A stretch of 64,000 nt of DNA from Albula goreensis (lineage: Eukaryota > Chordata > Actinopteri > Albuliformes > Albulidae), in assembly GCA_022829145.1 (NCBI GenBank), contig CM040742.1, forward strand, positions 4,339,658 to 4,403,657, written 5' to 3'. Shown one piece after another: positions 49,301-62,600 of the stretch (position 1 is its first letter; the number at the start of each line of letters is the position of its first letter). The position numbers were made by a program, and so were the translations under genes. The notes under the pieces were generated by a model. The model made no database searches. It was not told where the DNA came from and saw nothing but the letters and a program-made list of their open reading frames with translations.

Positions 49301-50278
49301 GAAGCGTCGCCTCTGTGCTCATTCTCTCATCTTTTTCCTTGGTCAAACATGCAAGCTATGTGAGTACAGTCAAGCTCGTACATAAACAGCTGTGTGTAGG
49401 CTACCAAAAATCTTGATCAACCTCCAAAAGCTCTATTATTCAGAGCCAAAAATTACGAATGCATTACACAGGTATATGAAAATGACTAGTCCATGCAATT
49501 TCATATGAGCAGTCTCCAAAAAACAGTTCAATTATGTCACAGAGTTGCATTTTCCTACATGTGCAGCTCTCGTTATGTATTTTTTTCTCTTTCCCCTTGC
49601 TCCCGGCTCCCTCCCGGAGCTGTGGTCAAAAAAGTATTCCAGATTGGCTTTGGATTCCCCTGCGTGTTCAGCTCTTCAGCTGTTTCATCTCAGATGCTGG
49701 GCGTACCTGCCAGGTGTACTGACCAGACCTTTCACACCTCATATATTCTGTTGCTATACTCATCAACTGCCTGGTGCTAGTCAGAAGCACTCTGGATTCT
49801 GCTCAAAAAGAGTTTCTTCCCGATAGCTTGGAAGTCATTAACAAATAATTGTATTTATTATGAATAATACTGTCAAGACTTAAATGAGCGTTTCCCCTTG
49901 GTAAGACATTTCCTTACCTCTCTTCTGTCCACATGAACAAGGATCACTTTATTTTGCCCTGTGCTCTACATGAATGTAATCTTGTACAAGTCCATTTGGG
50001 CCTCATCCAACTTTCCAAATTCACTTGTATGAATTTCATTGAACAACCTGGAAAATGTATGTCTCACACATAATATGAATGCCATTGACAAGGACCTTTA
50101 AAATATGATTTTTCAGCTAAGCTGCTGAAGGTGCACAGTTTGCAGACAGTGATGTAATCATGAAGATGACCTAAATATTCTTTGAACAGTAGTTACAAAG
50201 TCTTAACCAGAGAGCAAAATATTTCCCCAAAATTCGTTTATCACATTTTTCTATCATATACAATAAAACTTGAGCTTG
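46330..50278. other. Intergenic DNA, no gene recognised
   Basis: AT-rich unique sequence. The 129-codon minus-strand frame at 47220-47609 is the longest outside repeats, but shows no domain, signal or splice context I recognise. A (TAA)n-like patch lies near 48325. The patch at 49190-49330 is more GC-rich, with no assignable exon. Confidence 0.5.
47956..47992. repeat. Perfect 15-bp hairpin
   Basis: CAATGAAAAGGAAGT and ACTTCCTTTTCATTG are perfect reverse complements around a 7-nt loop GTGAGAG. The stem contains an ETS-like GGAA core on each arm. No terminator or RNA gene context. Confidence 0.85.
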
Positions 50279-53200
50279 TCAAATGTTTCTAAGGAGAGTA
50301 AATGAGAAAAGTGAACTCCACCAGAAATCAGGAAAAAGCATAAGACTATAGCCTTACATCAAAAATTGAAAAAACTGGATTGCCACCAAAATTTCTCAGT
50401 TTTCCACTGAATATGATAGAAAACCATGTCCATTCACTGCCCAGGCTACCAAGAGTCATCAGAAATGTTTCTTTGCAGAGGAAATGGGAAAAGTGTAGTT
50501 CCCCAGAAATCAGGAAAAAGCATAAGACTATAACCTTACCTCAATAATTGAAAAACTGGATTGCCACCAAAATTTCTCAGTTTTCCACTGAATATGATAG
50601 AAAACCATGTCCATTCACTGCCAGGGTACCAAAAGAGTCATCAGAAATGTTTCTTTGCAGAGGAAATGGGAAAAGTGTAGTTCCCCAGAAATCAAGAAAA
50701 AGCATAAGACTATAGCCTTACCTCAAAAATAAAAAAAATTGGATTGCCACCAAAATTTCTCAGTTTTCCACTGAATATGATAGAAAACCATGTCCATTCA
50801 CTGCCCAGGGTACCAAGAGACATCAGAAATGTTTCTGAGAGAGAAAATGGGAAAAGTGTAGTTCCCAGAAATCAGGAAAAAGCATAAGACTATAGCCTTA
50901 CCTCAAAATTATAAAAAATTGGATTGCCACCAAAATTTCTCAGTTTTCCACTGAATATGATCAGAAAACCATGTCCATTCACTGCCCAGGTTACCAAGTC
51001 ATCAGAAATGTTTCTGAGGAGAGAAAATGGGAAAAGTGTAGTTCCTCAGAAATCCAGAAAAAATTTCTCAGTTTTCATAAGACTATAGCCTTACCTCAAA
51101 AATTGAAACAATTGGATTGCCACCAAAATTTCTCAGTTTTCCACTGAATATGATTGAAAACCATGTCCATTCACTGCCCAGCATACCAAGAGTCATCAGA
51201 AATGTTTCTTTGCAGAGAAAATGGGAAAAGTGTAGTTCCCCAGAAATCAGGAAAAAGCATAAGACTATAGCCTTACCTCAAAATTGTAAAAAATTGGATT
51301 GCCACCAAAATTTCTCAGTTTTCCACTGAATATGTCAGAAAACCATGTCCATTCACTGCCCAGGAACAAGACACATCAGAAAGGTTTCTGAGAGAGAAAA
51401 TGGGAAAGTGTAGTTCCTCAGAAACCAGAAAAAAGCATAAGACTATAGCCTTACCTCAAAAATTGAACAAATTTGATTGCCACCAAAATTTCTCAGTTTT
51501 CCATTGAATATGACAGAAAACCATGTCCAGTCACTGCCCAGGGTACCAAGAGTCATCAGAAATGTTTCTGAGGAGAGAAAATGGGAAAAGTGTAGTTCCC
51601 AGAAATCAGGAAAAAGCATAAGACTATAGCCTTACCTCAAAAATTGAAAAAATTGGATTGCCACCAAAATTTCTCAGTTTTCCACTGAATATGACAGAAA
51701 ACCATGTCCATTCACTGCCCAGGGTACCAAGAGACATCAGAAATGTTTCTGAGGAAAGAAAATGGGAAAAGTGTAGTTCCCCAGAAATCAGGAAAAAGCA
51801 TAAGACTATAGCCTTACCTCAAAAATTGAAAAAATTGGATTGCCACCAAAATTTCTCAGTTTTCCACTGAATATGATAGAAAACCATGTCCATTCACTGC
51901 CCAGGAGACCAAGAGTCATCAGAAATGTTTCTGAGGAGAGAAAATGGGAAAAGTGTAGTTCCCCAGAAATCAGGAAAAAGCATAAGACTATAACTTACCT
52001 CAAAATTGAAAAATTGGATTGCCACCAAAATTTCTCAGTTTTCCACTGAATATGATAGAAAACCATGTCCATTCACTGCCCAGGGTACCAAAAAGTCATC
52101 AGAAATGTTTCTGAGGAGAGAAAATGGGAAAAGTGTAGTTCCCAGAAATCAGGAAAAAGCATAAGACTATAGCCTTACCTCAAAAATTGAAACAATTGGA
52201 TTGCCACCAAAATTTCTCAGTTTTCCACTGAATATGATAGAAAACCATGTCCATTCACTGCCCAAGGACCAAGAGTCATCAGAAATGTTTCTTTGCAGAG
52301 AAAATGGGAAAAGTGTAGTTCCCCAGAAATCAGGAAAAAGCATAAGACTATAGCCTTACCTCAAAAATTGAAAAAATTGGATTGCCACCAAAATTTCTCA
52401 GTTTTCAACTGAATATGATAGAAAACCATGTCCATTCACTGCCCAGGGTACCAAGAGTCATCAGAAATGTTTTTGATGAGAGTAAATGGGAAAAGTCTAG
52501 TTCCCCAGAAATCAGGAAAAAGCATAAGACTATAGCCTTACCTCAAAAACTGAAAAAAATGGATTGCCACCAAAATGTCTCAGTTTTCCACTGAATATGA
52601 TGGAAGACCATGTCCATTCACTGCCCAGGGTATCAAAAGACATCAGAAATGTTTCTTTGCAGAGAAAATGGGAAAAGTGTAGTTCCCCAGAAATCAGGAA
52701 AAAGCATAAGACTATAGCCTTACCTCAAAATTGAAAAAAATTGGATTGCCACCAAAATTTCTCAGTTTTCCACTGAATATGATAGAAAACCATGTCCATT
52801 CACTGCCCAGGGTACCAAGAGTCATCAGAAATGTTTCTGAGGAGAGAAAATGGGAAAAGTGTAGTTCTCCAGAAATTAGGAAAAAGCATAAGACTATAGC
52901 CTTACCTCAAAAATTGAAACAATTGGATTGCCACCAAAATTTCTCAGTTTCCACTGAATATGATGAAAACCATGTCCATTCACTGCCCAGAATATCAAAA
53001 GTCATCAGAAATGTTTCTTTGCAGAGAAAATGGGAAAAGTGTAGTTCCCCAGAATCAGGAAAAAGCATAAGACTATAGCCTTACCTCAAAATTGAAAAAT
53101 TGGATTGCCACCAAAATTTCTCAGTTTTCAACTGAATATGAGAGAAAACCATGTCCATTCACAGCCCAGGGTACCAAGAGTCATCAGAAATGTTTTTGAT

Positions 53201-56200
53201 GGGAAAAAATGGGAAAAGTGTAGTTCCCCAGAAACCAGGAAAAAGCATAAGACTATAGCCTTACCTCAAAAATTGAACAAATTTGATTGCCACCAAAATT
53301 TCTCAGTTTTCCACAGAATATGATAGAAAACCATGTCCATTCACTGCCCAGGGTACCAAAGAGTCATCAGAAATGTTTCTTTGGAGAGAAAATGGGAAAA
53401 GTGTAGTTCCCAGAAATCAGGAAAAAGCATAAGACTATAGCCTTACCTCAAAATTGAAAAAATTGGATTGCCACCAAAATTTCTCAGTTTTCCACTGAAT
53501 ATCATGGAAGACCATGTCCATTCACTGCCCAGAATATCAAAAGACATCAGAAATGTTTCTTTGCAGAGAAAATGGGAAAAGTGTAGTTCCCCAGAAATCA
53601 GGAAAAAGCATAAGACTATAGCCTTACCTCAAAATTGTAAAAAATTGGATTGCCACCAAAATTTCTCAGTTTTCCACTGAATATGACAGAAACCATGTCC
53701 ATTCACTGCCCAGGGTACAAAGAGTCATCAGAAATGTTTCTGATGAAGAAAATGGGAAAAGTGTAGTTCCCCAGAAATCAGGAAAAAGCATAAGACTATA
53801 GCCTTACCTCAAAAATTGAAAAATTGGATTGCCACCAAAATTTCTCAGTTTTCCACTGAATATGATAGAAAACCATGTCCATTCACTGCCCAGGATACCA
53901 AGAGTCATCAGAAATGTTTCTTTGCAGAGAAAATGGGAAAAGTGTAGTTCCCCAGAAATCAGGAAAAAGCATAAGACTATAGCCTTACCTCAAAATTGAA
54001 AAATTGGATTGCCACCAAAATTTCTCAGTTTTCCACTGAATATGACAGAAAACCATGTCCATTCACTGCCCAGGATACCAAGAGTCATCAGAAATGTTTC
54101 TTTGCAGAGAAAATGGGAAAAGTGTAGTTCCCAGAAATCAGGAAAAAGCATAAGACTATAGCCTTACCTCAAAAATTGAAAAAATTGGATTGCCACCAAA
54201 ATTTCTCAGTTTTCCACTGAATATGATAGAAAACCATGTCCATTCACTGCCCAGGATACCAAGAGTCATCAGAAATGTTTCTGAGGAGAGAAAATGGGAA
54301 AAGTGTAGTTCTCCAGAAATCAGGAAAAAGCATAAGACTATAGCCTTACCTCAAAAATTGAAAAATTGGATTGCCACCAAAATTTCTCAGTTTTCCACTG
54401 AATATGATAGAAAACCATGTCCATTCACTGCCCAGTGACCAAGAGTCATCAGAAATGTTTCTGAGGAGAGAAAATGGGAAAAGTGTAGTTCTCCCAGAAA
54501 TCAGGGAAAAAGCATAAGACTATAGCCTTACCTCAAAAATTGAAACAATTGGATTGCCACCAAAATTTCTCAGTTTCCCACTGAATATGATGGAAGACCA
54601 TGTCCATTCACTGCCCAGAATATCAAAAGACATCAGAAATGTTTCTTTGCAGAGAAAATGGGAAAAGTGTAGTTCCCCAGGAATCAGGAAAAAGCATAAG
54701 ACTATAGCCTTACCTCAAAAATTGAAAAAATTGGATTGCCACCAAAATTTCCCAGTTTTCAACTGAATATCAGAGAAAACCATGTCCATTCACAGCCCAG
54801 GGTACCAAGAGTCATCAGATATGTTTTTGATGGGAGTAAATGGGAAAAGTGTAGTTCCCCAGAAACCAGGAAAAAGCTTAAGACTATAGCCTTACCTCAA
54901 AAATTGAACAAATTTGATTGCCACCAAAATTTATAATTTTTCCATTGAATATGGCAGAAAACCACGTCCAGTCACTGCCCAGGATACCAAGAGTCATCAG
55001 AAATGTTTTTGATGAGAGTAAATGGGAAAAGTGTAGTTCCCCAGAAATCAGGAAAAAGCATAAGACTATAGCCTTACCTCAAAAATTGAAAAAATTGGAT
55101 TGCCACCAAAATTTCTCAGTTTTCCACTGAATATGATAGAAAACCATGTCCATTCACTGCCCAGAATACCAAGAGACATCAGAAATGTTTCTGAGGAGAG
55201 AAAATGGGAAAAGTGTAGTTCCCCAGAAATCAGGAAAAAGCATAAGACTATAGCCTTACCTCAAAAATTGAAAAAAATTGGATTGCCACCAAAATTTCTC
55301 AGTTTTCCACTGAATATGATAGAAGACCATGTCCATTCACTACCCAGAATACAAAGAGTCATCAGAAATGTTTCTTTGCAGAGAAAATGGGAAAAGTGTA
55401 GTTCCCCAGAAATCAGGAAAAAGCATAAGACTATAGCCTTACCTCAAAAATTGAAAAATTGGATTGCCACCGAAAATTTCTCAGTTTTCCACTGAATATG
55501 ATAGAAAACCATGTCCATTCACTGCCCAGGGTACCAAGGGTCATCAGAAATGTTTCTTTGCAGAGAAAATGGGAAAAGTGTAGTTCCCCAGAAATCAGGA
55601 AAAAGCATAAGACTATAACCTTACCTCAAAAATTGAAAAAACTGGATTGCCACCAAAATTTCTCAGTTTTCCACTGAATATGATAGAAAACCATGTCCAT
55701 TCACTGCCCAGGCTACCAAGAGTCATCAGAAATGTTTCTTTGCAGAGAAAATGGGAAAAGTGTAGTTCCCCAGAAATCAAGAAAAAGCATAAGACTATAG
55801 CCTTACCTCAAAAATAAAAAAATTGGATTGCCACCAAAATTTCTCAGTTTTCCCACTGAATATGACAAAAAACCATGTCCATTCACTGCCCAGGTTACCA
55901 AGACACATCAGAAATGTTTCTGAGGAGAGAAAATGGGAAAAGTGTAGTTCCCCAGAAATCAGGAAAAGCATAAGACTATAGCCTTACCTCAAAAATGTAA
56001 AAATTGGATTGCCACCAAAATTTCTCAGTTTTCCACTGAATATGATAGAAAACCATGTCCATTCACTGCCCAGGGTACCAAGAGTCATCAGAAATGTTTC
56101 TGAGGAGAGAAAATGGGAAAAGTGTAGTTCCTCAGAAATCAGGAAAAAGCATAAGACTATAGCCTTACCTCAAAAATTGAAAAATTGGATTGCCACCAAA

Positions 56201-57429
56201 ATTTCTCAGTTTTCCACTGAATATGATAGAAAACCATGTCCATTCACTGCCCAGGGTACAGAGGGTAATCAGAAATGTTTCTTTGCAGAGAAAATTGGAA
56301 AATTGTAGTTCCCCAGAAATCAGGAAAAAGCATAAGACTATAGCCTTACCTCAAAATTGAAAAAAATTGGATTGCCACCAAAATTTCTCAGTTTTCCACT
56401 GAATATGATAGAAAACCATGTCCATTCACTGCCCAGGCTACCAAGAGTCATCAGAAATGTTTCTGAGGAGAGAAAATGGGAAAAGTGTAGTTCCCCAGAA
56501 ATCAAGAAAAAGCATAAGACTATAGCCTTACCTCAAAAATTAAAAAATTGGATTGCCACCAAAATTTCTCAGTTTTCCACTGAATATGATAGAAAACCAT
56601 GTCCATTCACTGCCCAGGAGACCAAGAGTCATCAGAAATGTTTCTTTGGAGAGAAAATGGGAAAAGTGTAGTTCCTCAGAAATCAGGAAAAAGCATAAGA
56701 CTATAGCCTTACCTCAAAAATTGAAACAATTGGATTGCCACCAAAATTTCTCAGTTTCCCACTGAATATGACAGAAGACCATGTCCATTCACTGCCCAGA
56801 ATATCAAAAGACATCAGAAATGTTTCTTTGCAGAGAAAATGGGAAAAGTGTAGTTCCCCAGAAATCAGGAAAAAGCATAAGACTATAGCCTTACCTCAAA
56901 AATTGAAAAAAATTGGATTGCCACCAAAATTTCTCAGTTTCCCACTGAATATGACAGAAGACCATGTCCATTCACTGCCCAGGGTGCAAAGAGACATCAG
57001 AAATGTTTCTGAGGAAAGAAAATGGGAAAAGTGTAGTTCCCCAGAAATCAGGAAAAAGCATAAGACTATAGCCTTACCTCAAAAATTGAAAAAAATTGGA
57101 TTGCCACCAAAATTTCTCAGTTTTCCACTGAATGTGAAAGAAAACCATGTCCATTCATTGCCCAGGAGACCTAGAGTCATCAGAAATGTTTCTGAGGAGA
57201 GAAAATGGGAAAAGTGTAGTTCCTCAGAAATCAGGGAAAATAGCCTTACCTCAAAAATTGAAAAAAATGGATTGACACCAAAATTTCTCAGTTGTCCACA
57301 GAATATGACAGAAAACCATGTCCATTCACTGCCCAGGGTACCAAGAGACATCAGCAATGTCTCTGAGGAGAGAAAATGGGAAAAGTGTAGTTCTCCAGAA
57401 ATCAGGAAAAAGCATAAGACTATACCCTT

Positions 57430-59780
57430 ACCTCAAAAATTGAAAAAATTGGATTGCCACCAAAATATCTCACGTTTCCACTAAATATGATAGTAAACCA
57501 TGTCCATTCACTGCCCAGGATACCTAGAGTCATCACAAATGTTTCTTTGCTGAGAAAATGGGAAAAGTGTAGTTCCCTAGAATCAGGAAAAAGCATAAGA
57601 CTATAGCCTTACCTCAAAAATTGAAAAATTGGATTGCCACCAAAATTTCTCAGTTTTCCACTGAATATGATAGAAAACCATGTCCATTCACTGCCCAGGG
57701 TACCAAGAGTCATCAGAAATGTTTCTTTGCAGAAAAATGGAAAAGTGTAGTTCCCAGAAATCAGGAAAAGCATAAGACTATAGCCTTACCTCAAAAATTG
57801 AAAAAAATTGGATTGCCACCAAAATTTCTCAGTTTTCCACTGAATATGATAGAAAACCATGTCCATTCACTGCCCAGGTTACCAAGAGTCATCAGAAATG
57901 TTTCTGAGGAGAGAAAATGGGAAAAGTGTAGTTCCCCAGAAATCAGGAAAAAGCATAAGACTATAGCCTTACCTCAAAAATTGAAAAAATTGGATTGCCA
58001 CCAAAATTTCTCAGTTTTCCATTGAATATGACAGAAAACCATGTCCAGTCACTGCCCAGGGTAACAGGAGTCATCAGAAATGTTTCTGAAGAGAGGAAAT
58101 GGGAAAAGTGTAGTTCCCCAGAAATCAGGAAAAAGCATAAGACTATAGCCTTACCTCAAAAATTAAACGAATTTGATTGCCACCAAAATTTCTCAGTTTT
58201 CCATTTAATATGATAGAAGACCATGTCCAGTCACTGCCCAGGATACCAAGAGTCATCAGAAATGTTTCTGAGGAGAGGAAATGGGAAAAGTGTAGTTCCT
58301 CAGAAATCAGGAAAAAGCATAAGACTATAGCCTTACCTCAAAAATTGAAACAATTGGATTGCCACCGAAATTTCTCAGTTTTCCACTGAATATGATAGAA
58401 AACCATGTCCATTCACTGCCCAAGCGACCAAGGGTCATCAGAAATGTTTCTTTGCAGAGAAAATTGGAAAAGTGTAGTTCCCCAGAAATCAGGAAAAAGC
58501 ATAAGACTATAACCTTACCTCAAAAATAAACAAAAAAATTGGATTGCCACAAAAATGTCTCAGTTTTCCACTGAATATGATAGAAAACCATGTCCATTCA
58601 CTGCCCAGGCTACCAAGAGTCATCAGAAATGTTTCTTTGCAGAGAAAATGGGAAAAGTGTAGTTCTCCAGAAATCAGGAAAAAGCATAAGACTATAGCCT
58701 TACCTCAAAATTAAAAAAATTGGATTGCCACCAAAATTTCTCAGTTTTCCACTGAATATGATAGAAAACCATGTCCATTCACTGCCCAGGGTACCAAGAG
58801 ACATCAGAAATGTTTCTGAGGAGAGAAAATGGGAAAAGTGTAGTTCCCCAGAAATCAGGAAAAAGCATAAGACTATAGCCTTACCTCAAAAATGAAAAAA
58901 TTGGATTGCCACCAAAATTTCTCAGTTTTCCACTGAATATGATAGAAAACCATGTCCATTCACTGCCCAGGTTACAAGACACATCAGAAATGTTTCTGAG
59001 GAGAGAAAATGGGAAAAGTGTAGTTCCCCAGAAATCAGGAAAAAGCATAAGACTATAGCCTTACCTCAAAAATTGAAAAAAAATTGGATTGCCACCAAAA
59101 TTTCTCAGTTTTCCACTGAATATGACAGAAAACCATGTCCATTCACTGCCCAGGGTGCAAGAGACATCAGAAATGTTTCTGAGGAAAGAAAATGGGAAAA
59201 GTGTAGTTCCCCAGAAATCAGGAAAAAGCATGAGACTATTGCCTTACCTCAAAATTATAAAAATTGGATTGCCACCAAAATTTCTCAGTTTTCCACTGAA
59301 TATGATAGAAAACCATGTCCATTCACTGCCCAGGGTACCAAGAGTCATCAGAAATGTTTCTGAGGAGAGAAAATGGGAAAAGTGTAGTTCCCCAAAATCA
59401 GGAAAAAGCATAAGACTATAGCCTTACCTCAAAAATTGAATAAATTTGATTGCCACCAAAATTTCTCAGTTTTCCATTTTAATATGATAGAAAACCATGT
59501 CCATTCACTGCCCAGGGTACCAAGAGACATCAGAAATGTTTCTGAGGAGAGAAAATGGGAAAAAGTATAGTTCCCCAGAAATCAGGAAAAAGCAAAAGAC
59601 TAAAGCCTAATCTCAAAAATTGAAAAATTGGATTGCCACCAAAATTTCTCAGTTTTCCATTGAATATGACAGAAAACCATGTCCATTCACTGCCCAGGGT
59701 ACCAAGAGTCATCAGAAATGTTTCTGAGGAGAGAAAATGGGAAAAGTGTAGTTCCCCAGAAATCAGGAAAAAGCATAAGA
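57430..59780 (+). repeat. Higher-order repeat block, copy 1
   Basis: About 13 consecutive units share private variants, in the same order, with units about 2823 bp downstream. Examples are CACTAAATATGATAGTAAACC, the AAAATAAACAAAAAAATTGG linker (58527 versus 61349), GCATGAGACTATTGCC, GAATAAATTTGATTGCC and AAGCCTAATCTC. This shows a segmental duplication inside the array. Confidence 0.8.
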
Positions 59781-59815
59781 CTATAGCCTTACCTCAAAAA
59801 TTAAACAAATTTGTT

Positions 59816-60250
59816 TGCCAAAAATTTCTCAGTTTTCCACTGAATATGATAGAAAACCATGTCCATTCAGGAGAGAAAATGGGAAAAGTGCCCAGGGAAA
59901 ATAGCCTTACCTCAAAATTGAAACAATTGTCATCAAAATGTTTCTGCCCAGAATATCAAAAGACAGAGAAAAATGGGAAAAGTGTAGTTCCCAGAAATCA
60001 GGAAAAAGCATAAGACTATAGCCTTACCTCAAAAATTGAAAAAATTGGATTGCCACCAAAATTTCTCAGTTTTCACTGAATATGACAGAAAAAATGGGAA
60101 AAGTGTAGTTCCATGTCCATTCACTGTTTTCCACAGGGTATTCAAGGAGACCTAGAGTCATCAGAAATGTTTCTTTGGAGAGAAAATGGGAAAAGTGTAG
60201 TTCCTCCAGAAATCAGGAAAAAGCATAAGACTATACAGAATATGACCTGT
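59816..60250 (+). repeat. Scrambled satellite segment
   Basis: Pieces of the unit occur out of order: CCATTCAGGAGAGAAAATGGG joins two distant parts of a unit; CAGGGAAAATAGCCTTACC lacks the AAGCATAAGACT section; GTCATCAAAATGTTTCTGCCCAG is a fusion; and CAGAATATGACCTGTACCTC replaces the usual TATAGCCTTACCTC. It looks like template switching at short homologies, or an assembly error. Confidence 0.75.
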
Positions 60251-60254
60251 ACCT

Positions 60255-62600
60255 CAAAATTGAAAAAAAAATTGGATTGCCACCAAAATTTCTCAGTTTT
60301 CCACTAAATATGATAGTAAACCATGTCCATTCACTGCCCAGGATACCTAGAGTCATCACAAATGTTTCTTTGCTGAGAAAATGGGAAAAGTGTAGTTCCC
60401 TAGAATCCAGGAAAAAGCATAAGACTATAGCCTTACCTCAAAAATTTTAAAAATTGGATTGCCACCAAAATTTCTCAGTTTTCCACTGAATATGATAGAA
60501 AACCATGTCCATTCACTGCCCAGGGTACCAAGAGACATCAGAAATGTTTCTTTGCAGAAAAAATGGGAAAAGTGTAGTTCCACAGAAATCAGGAAAAAGC
60601 ATAAGACTATAGCCTTACCTCAAAAATTGAAAAAATTGGATTGCCACCAAAATTTCTCAGTTTCCCACTGAATATGTCAGAAAACCATGTCCATTCACTG
60701 CCCAGGTTACCAAGACATCAGAAATGTTTCTTTGAGAGAAAATGGGAAAAGTGTAGTTCCCCAGAAACCAGGAAAAAGCATAAGACTATAGCCTTACCTC
60801 AAAAATTGAAAAAAATTGGATTGCCACCAAAATTTCTCAGTTTTCCATTGAATATGACAGAAAACCATATCCAGTCACTGCCCAGGGTAACAGAGTCATC
60901 AGAAATGTTTCTTTGAGAGAAATGGGAAAAGTGTAGTTCCCCAGAAATCAGGAAAAAGCATAAGACTATAGCCTTACCTCAAAATTAAAAAAATTTGATT
61001 GCCACCAAAATTTCTCAGTTTTCCATTGAATATGATAGAAGACCATGTCCAGTCACTGCCCAGGATACCAAGAGTCATCAGAAATGTTTCTGAGGAGAGG
61101 AAATGGGAAAAGTGTAGTTCCTCAGAAATCAGGAAAAAGCATAAGACTACAGCATTACCTCAAAAATTGAAACAATTGGATTGCCACCGAAATTTCTCAG
61201 TTTTCCACTGAATATGATAGAAAACCATGTCCATTCACTGCCCAAGCGACCAAGGGTCATCAGAAATGTTTCTGAGGAGAGAAAATTGGAAAAGTGTAGT
61301 TCCCCAGAAATCAGGAAAAAGCATAAGACTATAACCTTACCTCAAAAATAAACAAAAAAATTGGATTGCCACAAAAATGTCTCAGTTTTCCACTTAATAT
61401 GATAGAAAACCATGTCCATTCACTGCCCAGGCTACCAAGAGTCATCAGAAATGTTTCTTTGCAGAGGAAATGGGAAAAGTGTAGTTCTCCAGAAATCAGG
61501 AAAAAGCATAAGACTATAGCCTTACCTCAAAACTATAAAAAATTGGATTGCCACCAAAATGTCTCAGTTTTCCACTGAATGTGATAGAAAACCATGTCCA
61601 TTCACTGCCCAGGGTACCAAGAGACATCAGAAATGTTTCTGAGGAGAGAAAATGGGAAAAGTGCAGTTCCCCAGAAATCAGGAAAAAGCATAAGACTATA
61701 GCCTTACCTCAAAAATGTAAAAATTGGATTGCCACCAAAATTTCTCAGTTTTCCACTGAATATGTCAGAAAACCATGTCCATTCACTGCCCAGGTTACCA
61801 AGACACATCAGAAAGGTTTCTGAGGAGAGAAAATGGGAAAAGTGTAGTTCCCCAGAAACCAGAAAAAAGCATAAGACTACAGCCTTACCTCAAAAATTGA
61901 AAAAAATTGGATTGCCACCAAAATTTCTCAGTTTTCCACTGAATATGACAGAAGACCATGTCCATTCACTGCCCAGGGTGCAAAGAGACATCAGAAATGT
62001 TTCTGAGGAAAGAAAATGGGAAAAGTGTAGTTCCCCAGAAATCAGGAAAAAGCATGAGAGTATTGCCTTACCTCAAAATTATAAAAAATTGGATTGCCAC
62101 CAAAATTTCTCAGTTTTCCACTGAATGTGATAGAAAACCATGTCCATTCACTGCCAAGGGTACCAAGAGTCATCAGAAATGTTTCTGAGGAGAGGAAATG
62201 GGAAAAGTGTAGTTCCCCAAAAATCAGGAAAAAGCATAAGACTATAGCCTTACCTCAAAAATTGAATAAATTTGATTGCCACCAAAATTTCTCAGTTTTC
62301 CATTTTATATGATAGAAAACCAGGTCCAGTCACTGCCCAGGGTACCAAGAGACATCAGAAATGTTTCTGAGGAGAGAAAATGGGAAAAAGTATAGTTCCC
62401 CAGAAATCAGGAAAAAGCAAAAGACTAAAGCCTAATCTCAAAAATTGAAAAATTGGATTGCCACCAAAATTTCTCAGTTTTTAATTGAATACGACAGAAA
62501 ACCATGTCCATTCACTGCACAGGGTATCAAGAGTCATCAGAAATGTTTCTGAGGAAAGAAAATGGGAAAAGTGTAGTTCCCCAGAAATCAGGAAAAAGCA
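60255..62600 (+). repeat. Higher-order repeat block, copy 2
   Basis: Partner of 57430-59780. The offset stays at 2822-2826 bp for about 13 landmarks (for example 58178/61000, 58360/61182, 58545/61367, 59090/61913, 59451/62277). Similarity of private variants stops after the AAGCCTAATCTC unit. Confidence 0.8.

Noticed and set aside
57079-57357. Minus-strand 92-residue frame as a real protein
   Set aside because: It reads through the putative intron only because this unit lacks the section containing the usual in-frame stop; neighbouring units stop after the donor (V-R-L-stop).
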